From a virus: a DNA stretch of 21,525 nucleotides. The notes under the pieces are model-generated. The model ran no database searches and was not told the origin of the DNA. It worked only from the letters and a program-made list of their open reading frames with translations. Numbering within the stretch: the first letter of the stretch is position 1; the number at the start of each line of letters is the position of its first letter. A program made the translations under genes and the position numbers. Location: positions 1 to 21,525 of IMG/VR virus record IMGVR_UViG_3300010885_025520; one strand, written 5' to 3'. Shown in pieces: positions 1-7,418 of this stretch.

Positions 1-121
1 AGGTAATAGTAAGTGCGCCATCTTCATTAGCTGGTGCTGAAAATGATTGCTGAACTTCCGCAGAATCTTCCTGCTTGTCCCGAGCAATCGTAAAACCGAA
101 AAGAGAGAATTTGTTTGCCAT
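1..121 (-). CDS. 20: Portal vertex protein gp20 (N-terminal 40 residues only)
   Basis: An ATG at 121 opens a frame that runs off the left edge of the window; 40 codons are visible. The peptide begins MANKFSLFGFTIARDK and continues to SFSAPANEDGALTIT. An 'xLFGFxI' opening followed by a 'PxNEDGAxTI' stretch is typical of portal proteins of T4-like marine phages, as I recall that family. In T4, gp20 forms the dodecameric portal through which DNA enters the head. Position supports the call, because gene 20 follows gene 19 in T4. Upstream lie a GGAA (possible weak ribosome site), a hairpin and then gp19, so it may be expressed by read-through. Identification rests on 40 residues plus synteny. Confidence 0.8.
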   Translation of the reverse strand, partial: MANKFSLFGFTIARDKQEDSAEVQQSFSAPANEDGALTIT

Positions 122-152
122 AGCGTGTTATTCCAATTCAAAAAAGCATGAT

Positions 153-174
153 GGAGAGAACCGTAGTCCTCTCC
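153..174 (-). terminator. Hairpin with C(UACG)G tetraloop between gp19 and gp20
   Basis: On the minus strand the sequence forms a 9-bp stem (one G-U pair) closed by a TACG loop on a C-G pair, which is the extra-stable UNCG tetraloop class. A run of six T lies about 8 nt downstream. It sits between the gp19 stop and the gp20 start. It may be a weak or attenuating terminator, or an mRNA-stabilising 3' hairpin like the C(UUCG)G hairpins known between T4 genes. The offset T-run makes complete termination doubtful. Confidence 0.65.
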
Positions 175-189
175 GTATAATTATATAAA

Positions 190-732
190 TTAACTTGTTG
201 TATCTGTTTCCCACCATTGATAGGCGAATGTTACGCCATATTCTTCAATAGTGTCGTTTGATGACCAATCTAAATCAATTGGTGCCAAATCAAGAGGATA
301 TAATCCAACAAATTTATAAGTTTTCAATGTGTCGCCAGTTTTTCCATACTGAGTTACTTCAGCGTCTACAGTATAACCTGTAGGTGACTTAGCAGCACCA
401 GTACGAACATTACCAGCGTGACTATTAATGCCGTTCATCCAAGATTCAATTGCTTTACGAATCGTGAAATCTTCATCATTAATGATCTGTAATGTCCAAT
501 CTGTAAAGGAACGATTGCCAGCAAACTTTAGTTCACGACCAAAGTAATAAACTGGAACTGTACCAATTGTTGAACCAGGTAACTGTGCTGACTTGGCCAT
601 AAAAGTGGCCTTTTGTCCGGCAGCTACACCATTTGCAGCGATTGTTGGGAAGTTTAAAGTAACCTGAAATAGATTAGGACGAGCTCCGTCACCAATCATA
701 TTGGCTCTAAATTCTGCTACGTTGAATGCCAT
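190..732 (-). CDS. 19: Tail tube protein gp19
   Basis: This 180-residue protein matches the size and style of T4-family tail tube subunits (T4 gp19 has 163 residues). Hexamers of such proteins stack to form the inner tube inside the contractile sheath. It starts MAFNVAEFRANM, continues with GDGARPNLFQVTLNFP and ends in a YGVTFAYQWWE stretch; the 'RPNLFxVxxxxP' opening and aromatic 'VTFxYQxW' end are tube-protein hallmarks as I know them. The ATG at 732 has an AGGAG Shine-Dalgarno at good spacing, and a late-promoter element lies 22 nt further upstream. It follows the sheath gene and precedes the portal gene, as in T4. No truncation is visible. Confidence 0.93.
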   Translation of the reverse strand: MAFNVAEFRANMIGDGARPNLFQVTLNFPTIAANGVAAGQKATFMAKSAQLPGSTIGTVPVYYFGRELKFAGNRSFTDWTLQIINDEDFTIRKAIESWMNGINSHAGNVRTGAAKSPTGYTVDAEVTQYGKTGDTLKTYKFVGLYPLDLAPIDLDWSSNDTIEEYGVTFAYQWWETDTTS

Positions 733-754
733 TGTTTTCTCCTATTATCGTGGT

Positions 755-762
755 TATTTATT
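755..762 (-). promoter_or_regulatory. T4-type late promoter element before gp19
   Basis: Minus-strand AATAAATA fits the NATAAATA late consensus of T4-like phages. It lies 22 nt upstream of the gp19 ATG and overlaps the gp18 stop codon. The spacing leaves room for a short leader carrying the AGGAG site. It probably gives gp19 its own late transcript. Confidence 0.55.
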
Positions 763-2467
763 AGAACTTACCAACGACTTCTGTAAAGTCAACACCAGTT
801 CTGACGGCAACAAAGTTCAACTGAATGAAATTAATTGAACGAGCAGGCTTGATATAGATATCACCAACAAATTGATTAGAATCAATAACTTGTGAAGTAT
901 TATTTGTAGTATCACAAACAACACGGAAGTCATAGATACCACGGCGACCCTGAATATCTCTAAGGAACGGTGTTACCAAACCAATAAACTGAGCTCTTGT
1001 TGTTTCGTCATTGAATTCAAATAATGAATACTTAGCAGCATTTGCAATTGCTTTTTCCAAAACAATAAACAATCTACGAACATTGATACGGTCAAATGCA
1101 GAAGGCTTAGTTTGTAATGTTTTGTCACCATACAATACTGTGCCATTACCTGGAAAAGTTCCAACAGGATTAACACCTTGAGCGTACAATGTATCTCTTT
1201 GTGTTTTGTTTGGATTCCATGCTAACTTAACAACATTCTTTAAGTTACCACGATTAAAACCAGCAGGTGAGAACCATGGATCACGAACATTGTCGGTATT
1301 TACACATAGGCCGGCAATATCACCGTTTAACGGCACCCAACGATATACGTTGTTGTACTTATCAAACATGTATTTCCAACCAGAATCAGCAACAGCATAA
1401 GATGTTGAACGAGCCAATGCTGTATTCCAAGCAGCGATGTTTGTTGTTTCATTACCGGATTGATTAATAACATTGGCTGATGGAGGAGAAACAAAAGCAA
1501 TACAATCTTTACGAGAGTTAGCAATATTATCAATTACATATTGTTGTACTGGAATGGTAGCACCACCAGTCAACACTAAAGATATATCAACCTCATCTGC
1601 GTTTTTAAATAAATCATATGATATTTGTTGTTCTGCAACACTAGCAAAAACAGATGTTCCACCAGACAAAACAGAATCTACACTGGATGTTAATGTGGTA
1701 AATGTTGTAGTACTCACACCACCCCATGTAGCAAAGTTGGAAGAATAATTTACAGGATCAACAGCGTAAACATATTTTGAGTTATTAAAAATAACGTTTT
1801 TGTAGTAATTTGAATTACCTAAAGAATCTGTCGAATCTAAAGCTTTTGAAACATATGGAAATACTTCTAATACTGTATTTTTAACACCAGTAAATAAACC
1901 GCCTGTATCCATAACTACAATGTGCATTTCATCATTAGAACCACCAGCACCAGAAATTTGTGCTGAAGTTCCTGGAGCTCCATTGAATAAACTAGATACA
2001 CCAACTCCACTAATATTCCAACTAGAAAAAGATGCTACACCGCCATCAATAAGAGAAATGGTTAATGAATTACCCAAAGATCCAGGATAACGAGCCATAA
2101 AGGCACCGTAAATATTTCCGTTATTTGTATTTAAAAGTGAAGCTTGAAATACATCTTCGTTAGCAATTTGAGATTTTGTTGCACCAGAACTAGAATTATA
2201 GCTTAGTAAGTTGGCAGAACGAACCACTTGAAGATTATTTCCATAAGAAAGAAATGATGAAGCCGTGAAAAAAGAAGTTGCTGTGTTTGTATCGGGTTCA
2301 CCGAAACGGTTAACAAGTGTAATTTCACTACTTACTTGAATTCTTTTGTTTACTGGACCCCATTGAAAGTTTCCAACAAATGCACCGGCCGTAGTTAGTA
2401 CTGAAGGAACGACTGTGGTAAGGTCGACTTCAGATACGTTTACGCCTGGAGAGATTTGAAATGCCAT
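761..2467 (-). CDS. 18: Contractile tail sheath protein gp18
   Basis: This 568-residue protein opens MAFQISPGVNVSEVDLTT, the standard start of phage sheath proteins. About 100 C-terminal residues contain RRLFIVLEKAIANAAKY, 'FEFND', a 'GLVTPFLRDIQGRRGIYDF' stretch and a final 'FTEVVGKF', which is the conserved sheath C-terminal domain that pairs neighbouring subunits. The middle (about residues 110-330) is less conserved and probably forms the outward-facing domains. T4 gp18 has 659 residues, so this is a shorter member. The sheath contracts to drive the tube through the host envelope. The start has a strong AAGGAG site, and a late-promoter element lies 53 nt upstream. Flanking gp17 and gp19 match T4 order. 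Confidence 0.95.
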   Translation of the reverse strand: MAFQISPGVNVSEVDLTTVVPSVLTTAGAFVGNFQWGPVNKRIQVSSEITLVNRFGEPDTNTATSFFTASSFLSYGNNLQVVRSANLLSYNSSSGATKSQIANEDVFQASLLNTNNGNIYGAFMARYPGSLGNSLTISLIDGGVASFSSWNISGVGVSSLFNGAPGTSAQISGAGGSNDEMHIVVMDTGGLFTGVKNTVLEVFPYVSKALDSTDSLGNSNYYKNVIFNNSKYVYAVDPVNYSSNFATWGGVSTTTFTTLTSSVDSVLSGGTSVFASVAEQQISYDLFKNADEVDISLVLTGGATIPVQQYVIDNIANSRKDCIAFVSPPSANVINQSGNETTNIAAWNTALARSTSYAVADSGWKYMFDKYNNVYRWVPLNGDIAGLCVNTDNVRDPWFSPAGFNRGNLKNVVKLAWNPNKTQRDTLYAQGVNPVGTFPGNGTVLYGDKTLQTKPSAFDRINVRRLFIVLEKAIANAAKYSLFEFNDETTRAQFIGLVTPFLRDIQGRRGIYDFRVVCDTTNNTSQVIDSNQFVGDIYIKPARSINFIQLNFVAVRTGVDFTEVVGKF

Positions 2468-2520
2468 TTTGTTATCTCCTTGGATATGATGTTATTTTGG
2501 TAATTAAGATACCATACGAA

Positions 2521-2528
2521 TATTTATG
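2521..2528 (-). promoter_or_regulatory. T4-type late promoter element before gp18
   Basis: Minus-strand CATAAATA fits NATAAATA. It lies in the 72-nt space between the gp17 stop and the gp18 ATG, with 53 nt left for a leader that carries AAGGAG. A separate promoter suits a structural protein needed in many copies. Confidence 0.6.
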
Positions 2529-2539
2529 TAAGGCCATAT

Positions 2540-4225
2540 TTAGAGATTCCTCATAACATCTTTCATTAAACCCGAATAAACATCCGAACCGTCTGCTGCT
2601 TCCCACAAATCACCATCAATAATTTCATAATCTTTTTCCAAACCAGTTTCAATGATAGGTGCGGGTAATACTTCTTCGTCATACTGATTCATGTTTTCCA
2701 ATTGAATCTGTTTACGAATATCATGGTTAACAATTTCTCTAAAGTACTTTTGTGTGGTTGCCCAAGCAAAAATAACCAAAGTCATGGCCATGTCATCATT
2801 GGCACCTTCAGCAGCTGCAAATGATGTTTTGTGTTGTTCAAATGTGGTTAACTCTGAATAAGTATCAAAGTCGTTGATTAAAAGTTTATCACCTTCAATC
2901 AAAGTTTTCAGGTTTGAACAACCAACTTGTTTAACCTGAGTGGACATTTTCAGTCCCATTTGAATACCACGAGCAAATCCAGCCGATAATTGCTGTGGCT
3001 TTTTGTTACCGGTAAACACTTTCAAAAGATTCTCATACTCTAAATCTGCATGTATAAAGTCTGCCACCTGTGGATTGTTATTTATTTCTACCAAAACATA
3101 AGCATCATTATACATTCTAGCAGCATTCACAATCACCGTTGGAAATAGAATAGGCGATATGGATGAACTAGAATAAGTAGCCACCTGTTTATATGGTGTG
3201 GTCGATATATCAAATATAGAAAATGTTGAGGAGTCTAAATTTTTACCTTCTGATACATCAACCGACATACAATATAAATGGTCTGCTTTAATATCTTCAC
3301 CATTTTCTTTGATAGGATGTTCATAAATCTTCATCTTATCGTGTTGAGCAACAGGATCAATATATCTTAATTGCTGTAATTTGTAACCAGAAATCAAAGT
3401 ATTAGAAGAACCCAAGAATTCGGTTTCAAACTCTTGTGAGAACTGTCGTTGAGAAGTATTACGAATAGTTTCTTCTTTCCATTTCTCATCACGACCTGGT
3501 ACCATAGACCAATGAATCTCAAAATTCTTATAATTGTTTCTACCTTCAATTGAATCCATCCATAGTTTATAGAATAAATTCATACCATTTGGAGTCGAAA
3601 CAATAATAATCTTAGAAGATTTACCGGAGGAGATTACAGGATAAACTGAGTTAAAGAACTCATTGGCAATATTACCCGGTACGAAAGCGAACTCATCAAG
3701 AAACACAATGTTAAAAGAACCACCTCGGATTGCTGAGGATGATGTGGAGGCCGCAATAACCTTAGACCCGTTCTCTAGTTCTACGTTACCCTTATTCCAT
3801 GTCACCACGCCTTGCTGCAACCATTGTGGCAAATTCTCATATGCCAGTTGGTATTTGGCAAGAATGTCACGAGCAAGTGAACCTTTATTTGCCAGAACAG
3901 CTACGTTTTGAGCATCAGTAAATATGGTAGCCCAAAGTAGATAACCAACCGTGGTAGTAGTTTTACCTACCTGACGTGGACATTTGGTGATAACAAATCG
4001 ATTATCTTTAAAGAGTCCTAACATCTCTTTTTGGAAATCCCACATTCTAAATGGAATTAAACCTTCATCTACGTTTACAATCTTAATATAATTCATACAA
4101 AAATAAACAGGATCTTTCGAACACTTAATATATTCTTTTACTTCTTCTTCTGTAAATTTATGTTCAACGCCTACTTTTTTTAAGAGCGGATTATCACGAT
4201 AAGAATCATTGGTTTTTGTAACCAT
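2540..4225 (-). CDS. 17: Large terminase subunit gp17 (packaging ATPase and nuclease)
   Basis: This 561-residue protein (T4 gp17 has 610) is the motor that packages DNA through the portal and cuts the concatemer. The ATPase half has a Walker A motif PRQVGKTT at about 83-90, a hydrophobic Walker B FNIVFLDEFA at about 171-180 with the catalytic acid pair DE, and a coupling motif STPNG at about 210-214. The nuclease half has the RNase H-fold acidic residues: the first Asp in MSVDVSEG (about 323), Glu in LVEINN (about 380) and the Asp pair in GANDDMAM (about 477-478). All key residues are present. Its ATG overlaps the gp16 stop as TAATG, indicating translational coupling of the two terminase subunits. 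Confidence 0.97.
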   Translation of the reverse strand: MVTKTNDSYRDNPLLKKVGVEHKFTEEEVKEYIKCSKDPVYFCMNYIKIVNVDEGLIPFRMWDFQKEMLGLFKDNRFVITKCPRQVGKTTTTVGYLLWATIFTDAQNVAVLANKGSLARDILAKYQLAYENLPQWLQQGVVTWNKGNVELENGSKVIAASTSSSAIRGGSFNIVFLDEFAFVPGNIANEFFNSVYPVISSGKSSKIIIVSTPNGMNLFYKLWMDSIEGRNNYKNFEIHWSMVPGRDEKWKEETIRNTSQRQFSQEFETEFLGSSNTLISGYKLQQLRYIDPVAQHDKMKIYEHPIKENGEDIKADHLYCMSVDVSEGKNLDSSTFSIFDISTTPYKQVATYSSSSISPILFPTVIVNAARMYNDAYVLVEINNNPQVADFIHADLEYENLLKVFTGNKKPQQLSAGFARGIQMGLKMSTQVKQVGCSNLKTLIEGDKLLINDFDTYSELTTFEQHKTSFAAAEGANDDMAMTLVIFAWATTQKYFREIVNHDIRKQIQLENMNQYDEEVLPAPIIETGLEKDYEIIDGDLWEAADGSDVYSGLMKDVMRNL

Positions 4226-4644
4226 TACTCTTTACCTTTAAGTAATTTATTTAATTCATTTGTAGAACCAATAAAAATGGCTTTATCAATATTTGTGGAA
4301 GCATTATCTTTTTTAATGCCTTCCATTTCACGAATTTGTTTTTGAATGGCAAGAAGTTCTTTATTAGCATCTACCATATTTTTAAGTAGAGTTCCATACA
4401 CCTCAAATGCTCTTGGGTGCTGGCCTGCTTTGGCAATCTCCAGTATTTCTCCCATGGCTTCTTTACCTTGGTCAATAATACCTTGAAGATTTTCTTTTGA
4501 CTGTTCGTAGGCGTCAGTTAAGTCTTGTTGAAGTTCCTGTTCTTTGGCTTCTTTGGCCGCAGGCAAAGTTTCTTTTTTCTTTTCTTCAACGATTGTAGGA
4601 GTTACATCAAAAACTTCCGACATAGATTTTTCAAAATTATTCAT
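4225..4644 (-). CDS. 16: Small terminase subunit gp16
   Basis: This 139-residue protein lies directly upstream of gp17 with a 1-nt overlap. It is acidic at the N-terminus (MNNFEKSMSEVFDVTPT) and then strongly helical and charged, with a long predicted coiled coil at about residues 20-115 (for example KENLQGIIDQGKEAMGEIL and MVDANKELLAIQKQIREME). Small terminases of T4-like phages have this helical core that oligomerises into a ring, recognises DNA and stimulates gp17. T4 gp16 has 164 residues. Sequence identity in this family is low, so the call rests on size, helical pattern, 'HPRAFEVYGTLLKNMVDAN' (a family-like stretch) and position. Its Shine-Dalgarno is weak. Confidence 0.9.
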   Translation of the reverse strand: MNNFEKSMSEVFDVTPTIVEEKKKETLPAAKEAKEQELQQDLTDAYEQSKENLQGIIDQGKEAMGEILEIAKAGQHPRAFEVYGTLLKNMVDANKELLAIQKQIREMEGIKKDNASTNIDKAIFIGSTNELNKLLKGKE

Positions 4645-4659
4645 GGTTTAATATTTAAG

Positions 4660-5409
4660 TTAAAAAATTCCTGTTCCAGAAATAAACCATGTGTTTGCTG
4701 CAACCTGAATTAGTGTAGCCATACCATATGTAGTAACATTTCTTGAAGCGCTTATTGTATTACCAGCAAGATACATTGATACACCTGTGTTTGGAAATAC
4801 AGTTACATTAGCGCTCAATGATGTTCTAGAAATAATCATAATGGTCGAACCATTTGAAAATACTACATTTGATGTTGTTGGAATATACAATGTTGTATTT
4901 GATGATTGTGTGTAATAAATGTGCTTGCCTGCATCAGTTAACTGTAATGTATAATTTGTTGTTTGAGCATTTTGTGGAACTGTCTGCGCAGCTGCCGAAA
5001 TGTTTGTATTTTGGGTTGCATTCACGCCTTCTATAATAGCCATTCTAGTATTCTGGCTTACATCAGTACTTTCTATAACAGTCATTCTAGCATTTTGACT
5101 TACATCAACACCTTGAATTATAATAATATTATTAGATGCCGTGTTTGCAGTTGTTCTAGCAGACTGGTCAATCTGTGTATCTGAAACAATTGTATTGGCA
5201 TAATTATATGCAGCTTGTGCTTTTGCTTGTGCCGTAGCAGCTGATGATCTTGCAACAGAATCAAATGAACTACCAAATCCACCAGGTGTTACACCGTCAT
5301 GAATTGTTAAAAGTTTATTGGTTGTATCAATAATAATTTCACCTTCTGCACCTGTAATGCCAGAAATTATTGTATTTGCATATCGTTTAAATTGTAATGT
5401 TCTTGACAT
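4660..5409 (-). CDS. Small fibre-like protein inserted between gp15 and gp16
   Basis: This 249-residue protein has three visible parts. Residues 1-45 (LQFKRYANTIISG, then GEIIIDTTNKLLTIHDGVTP) resemble the N-terminal tropism-determinant-type domain seen at the start of many phage fibres. Residues about 55-137 are Ala/Asn-rich and then carry three copies of the 14-residue DVSQNxRMTIIEG-type repeat, at exact 14-residue spacing, that also fills the large fibre genes at 8259-21525. Residues about 150-249 form a beta-rich tip containing LQLTDAGKHIYYTQ and ending WFISGTGIF. It starts 1 nt after the gp15 stop and ends 15 nt before gp16, so it is cotranscribed with neck and terminase genes. It is probably a trimeric fibre or whisker; the attachment site is unknown. 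Confidence 0.8.
   Translation of the reverse strand: MSRTLQFKRYANTIISGITGAEGEIIIDTTNKLLTIHDGVTPGGFGSSFDSVARSSAATAQAKAQAAYNYANTIVSDTQIDQSARTTANTASNNIIIIQGVDVSQNARMTVIESTDVSQNTRMAIIEGVNATQNTNISAAAQTVPQNAQTTNYTLQLTDAGKHIYYTQSSNTTLYIPTTSNVVFSNGSTIMIISRTSLSANVTVFPNTGVSMYLAGNTISASRNVTTYGMATLIQVAANTWFISGTGIF
4999..5112 (-). repeat. Three 14-residue fibre repeats in the small fibre gene
   Basis: The encoded Gln of the SQN/TQN core recurs at residues 105, 119 and 133, a 42-nt period. It is the same repeat family as in the A genes but at a distant position in the gene order, which suggests shared ancestry or a shared structural role. Confidence 0.8.
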
Positions 5410-5410
5410 T

Positions 5411-6514
5411 TTATGGTCCTAAATCGATTGGGTTTGTATCTTGTTGAGTATTTAAATCATCTACACCAAATACATTTAAACTTATGTCAGTATTAAATCC
5501 GTTAGAATTAATAACAGTAGTATCAATATTTGGTAGTTCTGTTACTGTTGCAGTATATGTATATGCCGTATTTACATTTGCATCTGTTGGATTACTAACA
5601 ACAACAATTTGTGCTAAGTTAACCGGTGTTGTTGATGTTAAATTATATCCAGTAAAATTATAATTAGCATTTGATATCATTCCCCAAACAGGCAAAGAAG
5701 AAATAAAATTACCATTAATGTTGGTTAAATGTAAAATATTATTATTCCATACAACAACTTTTCCTGTTGCCGTTGCTGTACCTGGTGAATATCCTTGATA
5801 TACAAGTTCACCTGTTTGATATGTTCCTATTCCTGATTCTGCCATATTAAATACAACAATATCCGTAGAAGAAATTTGATTTAATATATTTGTAATAGAA
5901 GTTTGAATTAAATTTGTTTCACTAATTTTACCAAATATAAACCCTTTAACTGTAAAGTTTAAAGTCCAAATAATCATTCTTATTTCAGATTCTTTATCAC
6001 CTTCATACATAATATCTGAAGTGGAAGAATTTAAAATAATGGGAACTTCTTTAACAATCCCCATTTCCGGAATTAAATTTAATTTAATAGTATAATCTGG
6101 TGTAAAATAAGAAAGTATATGTTCAATTAATTGTGTACCATCTTCTACATTACGAACATAAATGTAAAGATTAAAATCAAAATTATATGGTACGGGATTA
6201 TATTGGGATACTACACCAGTTGATGTTTTAGCAAACTGTTTAAAATTAGTATTTTGTTTTCTTGATGCATCGTAAGTAAGGCCGGACATTTCAAAAGACA
6301 TTCTTGGTAGTGCTGTTTGAATTTTTTTACTTAAATCTGGATCATCTTCCAAACGCCTTACATAGAATTCTTTTGTTGCATAGACAATAGGTACCAAAAC
6401 TCTTTCAGCTTCGGTAAAATTAGGGTTGTAACGAACCAAGGTAAGATTCTTAAAAAGATTACCAAAACCTACAACTAATTTTCGAATAACTCTATTGTAT
6501 GTTGGTGTGGACAT
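5411..6514 (-). CDS. 15: Tail completion / sheath terminator protein gp15, with C-terminal extension
   Basis: Residues 1 to about 215 follow T4 gp15. They include the 'FGNLFKNLTLVRYN' start, 'VPIVYATKEFYVRRL', 'LPRMSFEMSGLTYD', 'VVSQYNPVPYNFDFNLYIYVRN' (long conserved block) and a 'GDKESEIRMIIWTLNFTVKGF' block. In T4, gp15 caps the tail and joins it to the neck. T4 gp15 has 272 residues and this protein has 367. The extra C-terminal part holds a small beta-domain at about 232-290 (GELVYQGYSPGTATATG) that resembles one in the neighbouring gp14, followed by a Thr/Asn-rich tail. The start overlaps the gp14 stop as TAATG, so the two neck proteins are translationally coupled. Confidence 0.93.
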   Translation of the reverse strand: MSTPTYNRVIRKLVVGFGNLFKNLTLVRYNPNFTEAERVLVPIVYATKEFYVRRLEDDPDLSKKIQTALPRMSFEMSGLTYDASRKQNTNFKQFAKTSTGVVSQYNPVPYNFDFNLYIYVRNVEDGTQLIEHILSYFTPDYTIKLNLIPEMGIVKEVPIILNSSTSDIMYEGDKESEIRMIIWTLNFTVKGFIFGKISETNLIQTSITNILNQISSTDIVVFNMAESGIGTYQTGELVYQGYSPGTATATGKVVVWNNNILHLTNINGNFISSLPVWGMISNANYNFTGYNLTSTTPVNLAQIVVVSNPTDANVNTAYTYTATVTELPNIDTTVINSNGFNTDISLNVFGVDDLNTQQDTNPIDLGP

Positions 6515-7401
6515 TATATTGTACCAAAAGGATTTTCTTCTGAGAAGTCAATAATTGAATTGCCTTCTGTTTGTAAAAGTTTATTACTATAAGTTTCATT
6601 GAATGAATTATCTAACAACGAATCATAGTTAGCTAATGCATATCGTGCATTACTTGAAGCACCAATAATTACTTGACCATTAATAAATTCACCAGCAATA
6701 TTACTTACCATTAATTCATTGTTTGCTCTACCCCAAGTTTGTACAACAGCAACGGCCGTAGCATTGGCTTGTGTAGAATCTGCTGCTTGGTAACAAATTT
6801 CATGTATAGTATAATTGGCTCCATTACCACCTGTAGTATTCAACTTAATCATATAAGCAGAATCATTAACAACATGGTCAATATCTTCAATACCGGTATC
6901 AATAATTTCTTGTGAGTATTTAAATTTCTCTAATCTAAGTTCATAAAAATATGGTTGCTTTCTTCCAAGCATGTGCATATCTTTTGACTGTTCGGTAAAT
7001 GTAATCTCATACAATTCACCAGTACCATTTAGAAAAGGTACATAAACTAAATCGCCTTCTCTTGGACGATTGAATGTATTTTGTGGTACTCTCTGTGAAA
7101 AAGACCTTCTTGATACCATTACTTTAACAACGTCTTTAATTTCTAAACCAAATTTGGAGAAAAATTCTTGTTGACCTTGGTAATCTAAAGGATCAGAAGA
7201 AAGATACATCTCCAAAGGAAATGCCGATTTGAATTTCTTAACTGGATCTTCACCATATAATAAATCACGAGCAAGATCATTATCGTTAGGGCAGTAGAAC
7301 GCATCAAATCCCATGATTTTCATGGATTCTACAATTAAATCCTCAACTACCCTTTGTTCGGCATTAGAGTTGTAGTTATTAAAATATACACTGGTAGGAA
7401 T
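6514..7401 (-). CDS. 14: Neck protein gp14, probably starting at an AUU codon
   Basis: The first ATG in frame is at 7323, but the frame stays open upstream to a TAG at 7411-7413. The added codons read PTSVYFNNYNSNAEQRVVED and then LIVES, which match the usual gp14 start in T4-like phages (short leader, YF, then an 'EQ..VEDLIVES' helix before 'MKIMGFDAFYCPN'). No ATG, GTG or TTG exists there. An ATT at 7401-7399, 8 nt after AGG, is the best start, giving 295 residues (T4 gp14 has 256). The middle has GLEIKDVVKVMVSRRSF and EGDLVYVPFLNGTGELYEI, typical of neck proteins joining head and tail. The last 100 residues carry a beta-domain shared with gp15. Identity is firm; the start is inferred. Confidence 0.85.
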   Translation of the reverse strand: MPTSVYFNNYNSNAEQRVVEDLIVESMKIMGFDAFYCPNDNDLARDLLYGEDPVKKFKSAFPLEMYLSSDPLDYQGQQEFFSKFGLEIKDVVKVMVSRRSFSQRVPQNTFNRPREGDLVYVPFLNGTGELYEITFTEQSKDMHMLGRKQPYFYELRLEKFKYSQEIIDTGIEDIDHVVNDSAYMIKLNTTGGNGANYTIHEICYQAADSTQANATAVAVVQTWGRANNELMVSNIAGEFINGQVIIGASSNARYALANYDSLLDNSFNETYSNKLLQTEGNSIIDFSEENPFGTI

Positions 7402-7412
7402 TTTAAGTACCT
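7399..7412 (-). promoter_or_regulatory. Ribosome site and AUU initiation codon of gp14
   Basis: Minus strand reads AGG, 8 nt spacer, then ATT. It is only 17 nt after the gp13 stop, in line with the tight packing of the other neck genes. If the ATG at 7323 were used instead, the gap would be about 95 nt and the protein would lose 26 conserved-looking residues. A base error changing ATG to ATT cannot be excluded. Confidence 0.55.
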
Positions 7413-7418
7413 ATCTTT

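Noticed and set aside
180-185. TATAAT on the minus strand between gp19 and the hairpin as a promoter for gp20
   Set aside because: No convincing -35 element, and the AT-rich setting makes a chance match likely. gp20 could equally be reached by read-through.
1473-1748. Plus-strand open frame of 91 codons within gp18
   Set aside because: It is opposite a firmly identified sheath gene, has no ribosome site or family resemblance, and reflects the base composition of the other strand. The same applies to other plus-strand frames, such as 3663-3911 and 8764-9024.
190-2467. Tailocin or type VI secretion sheath and tube
   Set aside because: Terminase subunits, neck proteins and a portal are next to them in T4 order, so this is a DNA-packaging phage.
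3088-3094. TATTTAT (late-promoter core on the minus strand) inside gp17
   Set aside because: It lies in the middle of the terminase coding sequence, with no gene starting nearby, and is expected by chance in AT-rich DNA.
4660-5409. Diversity-generating retroelement, suggested by the tropism-determinant-like N-terminus
   Set aside because: No reverse transcriptase, template repeat or C-type-lectin variable end is visible in the window, and this N-terminal domain is common in ordinary fibres.
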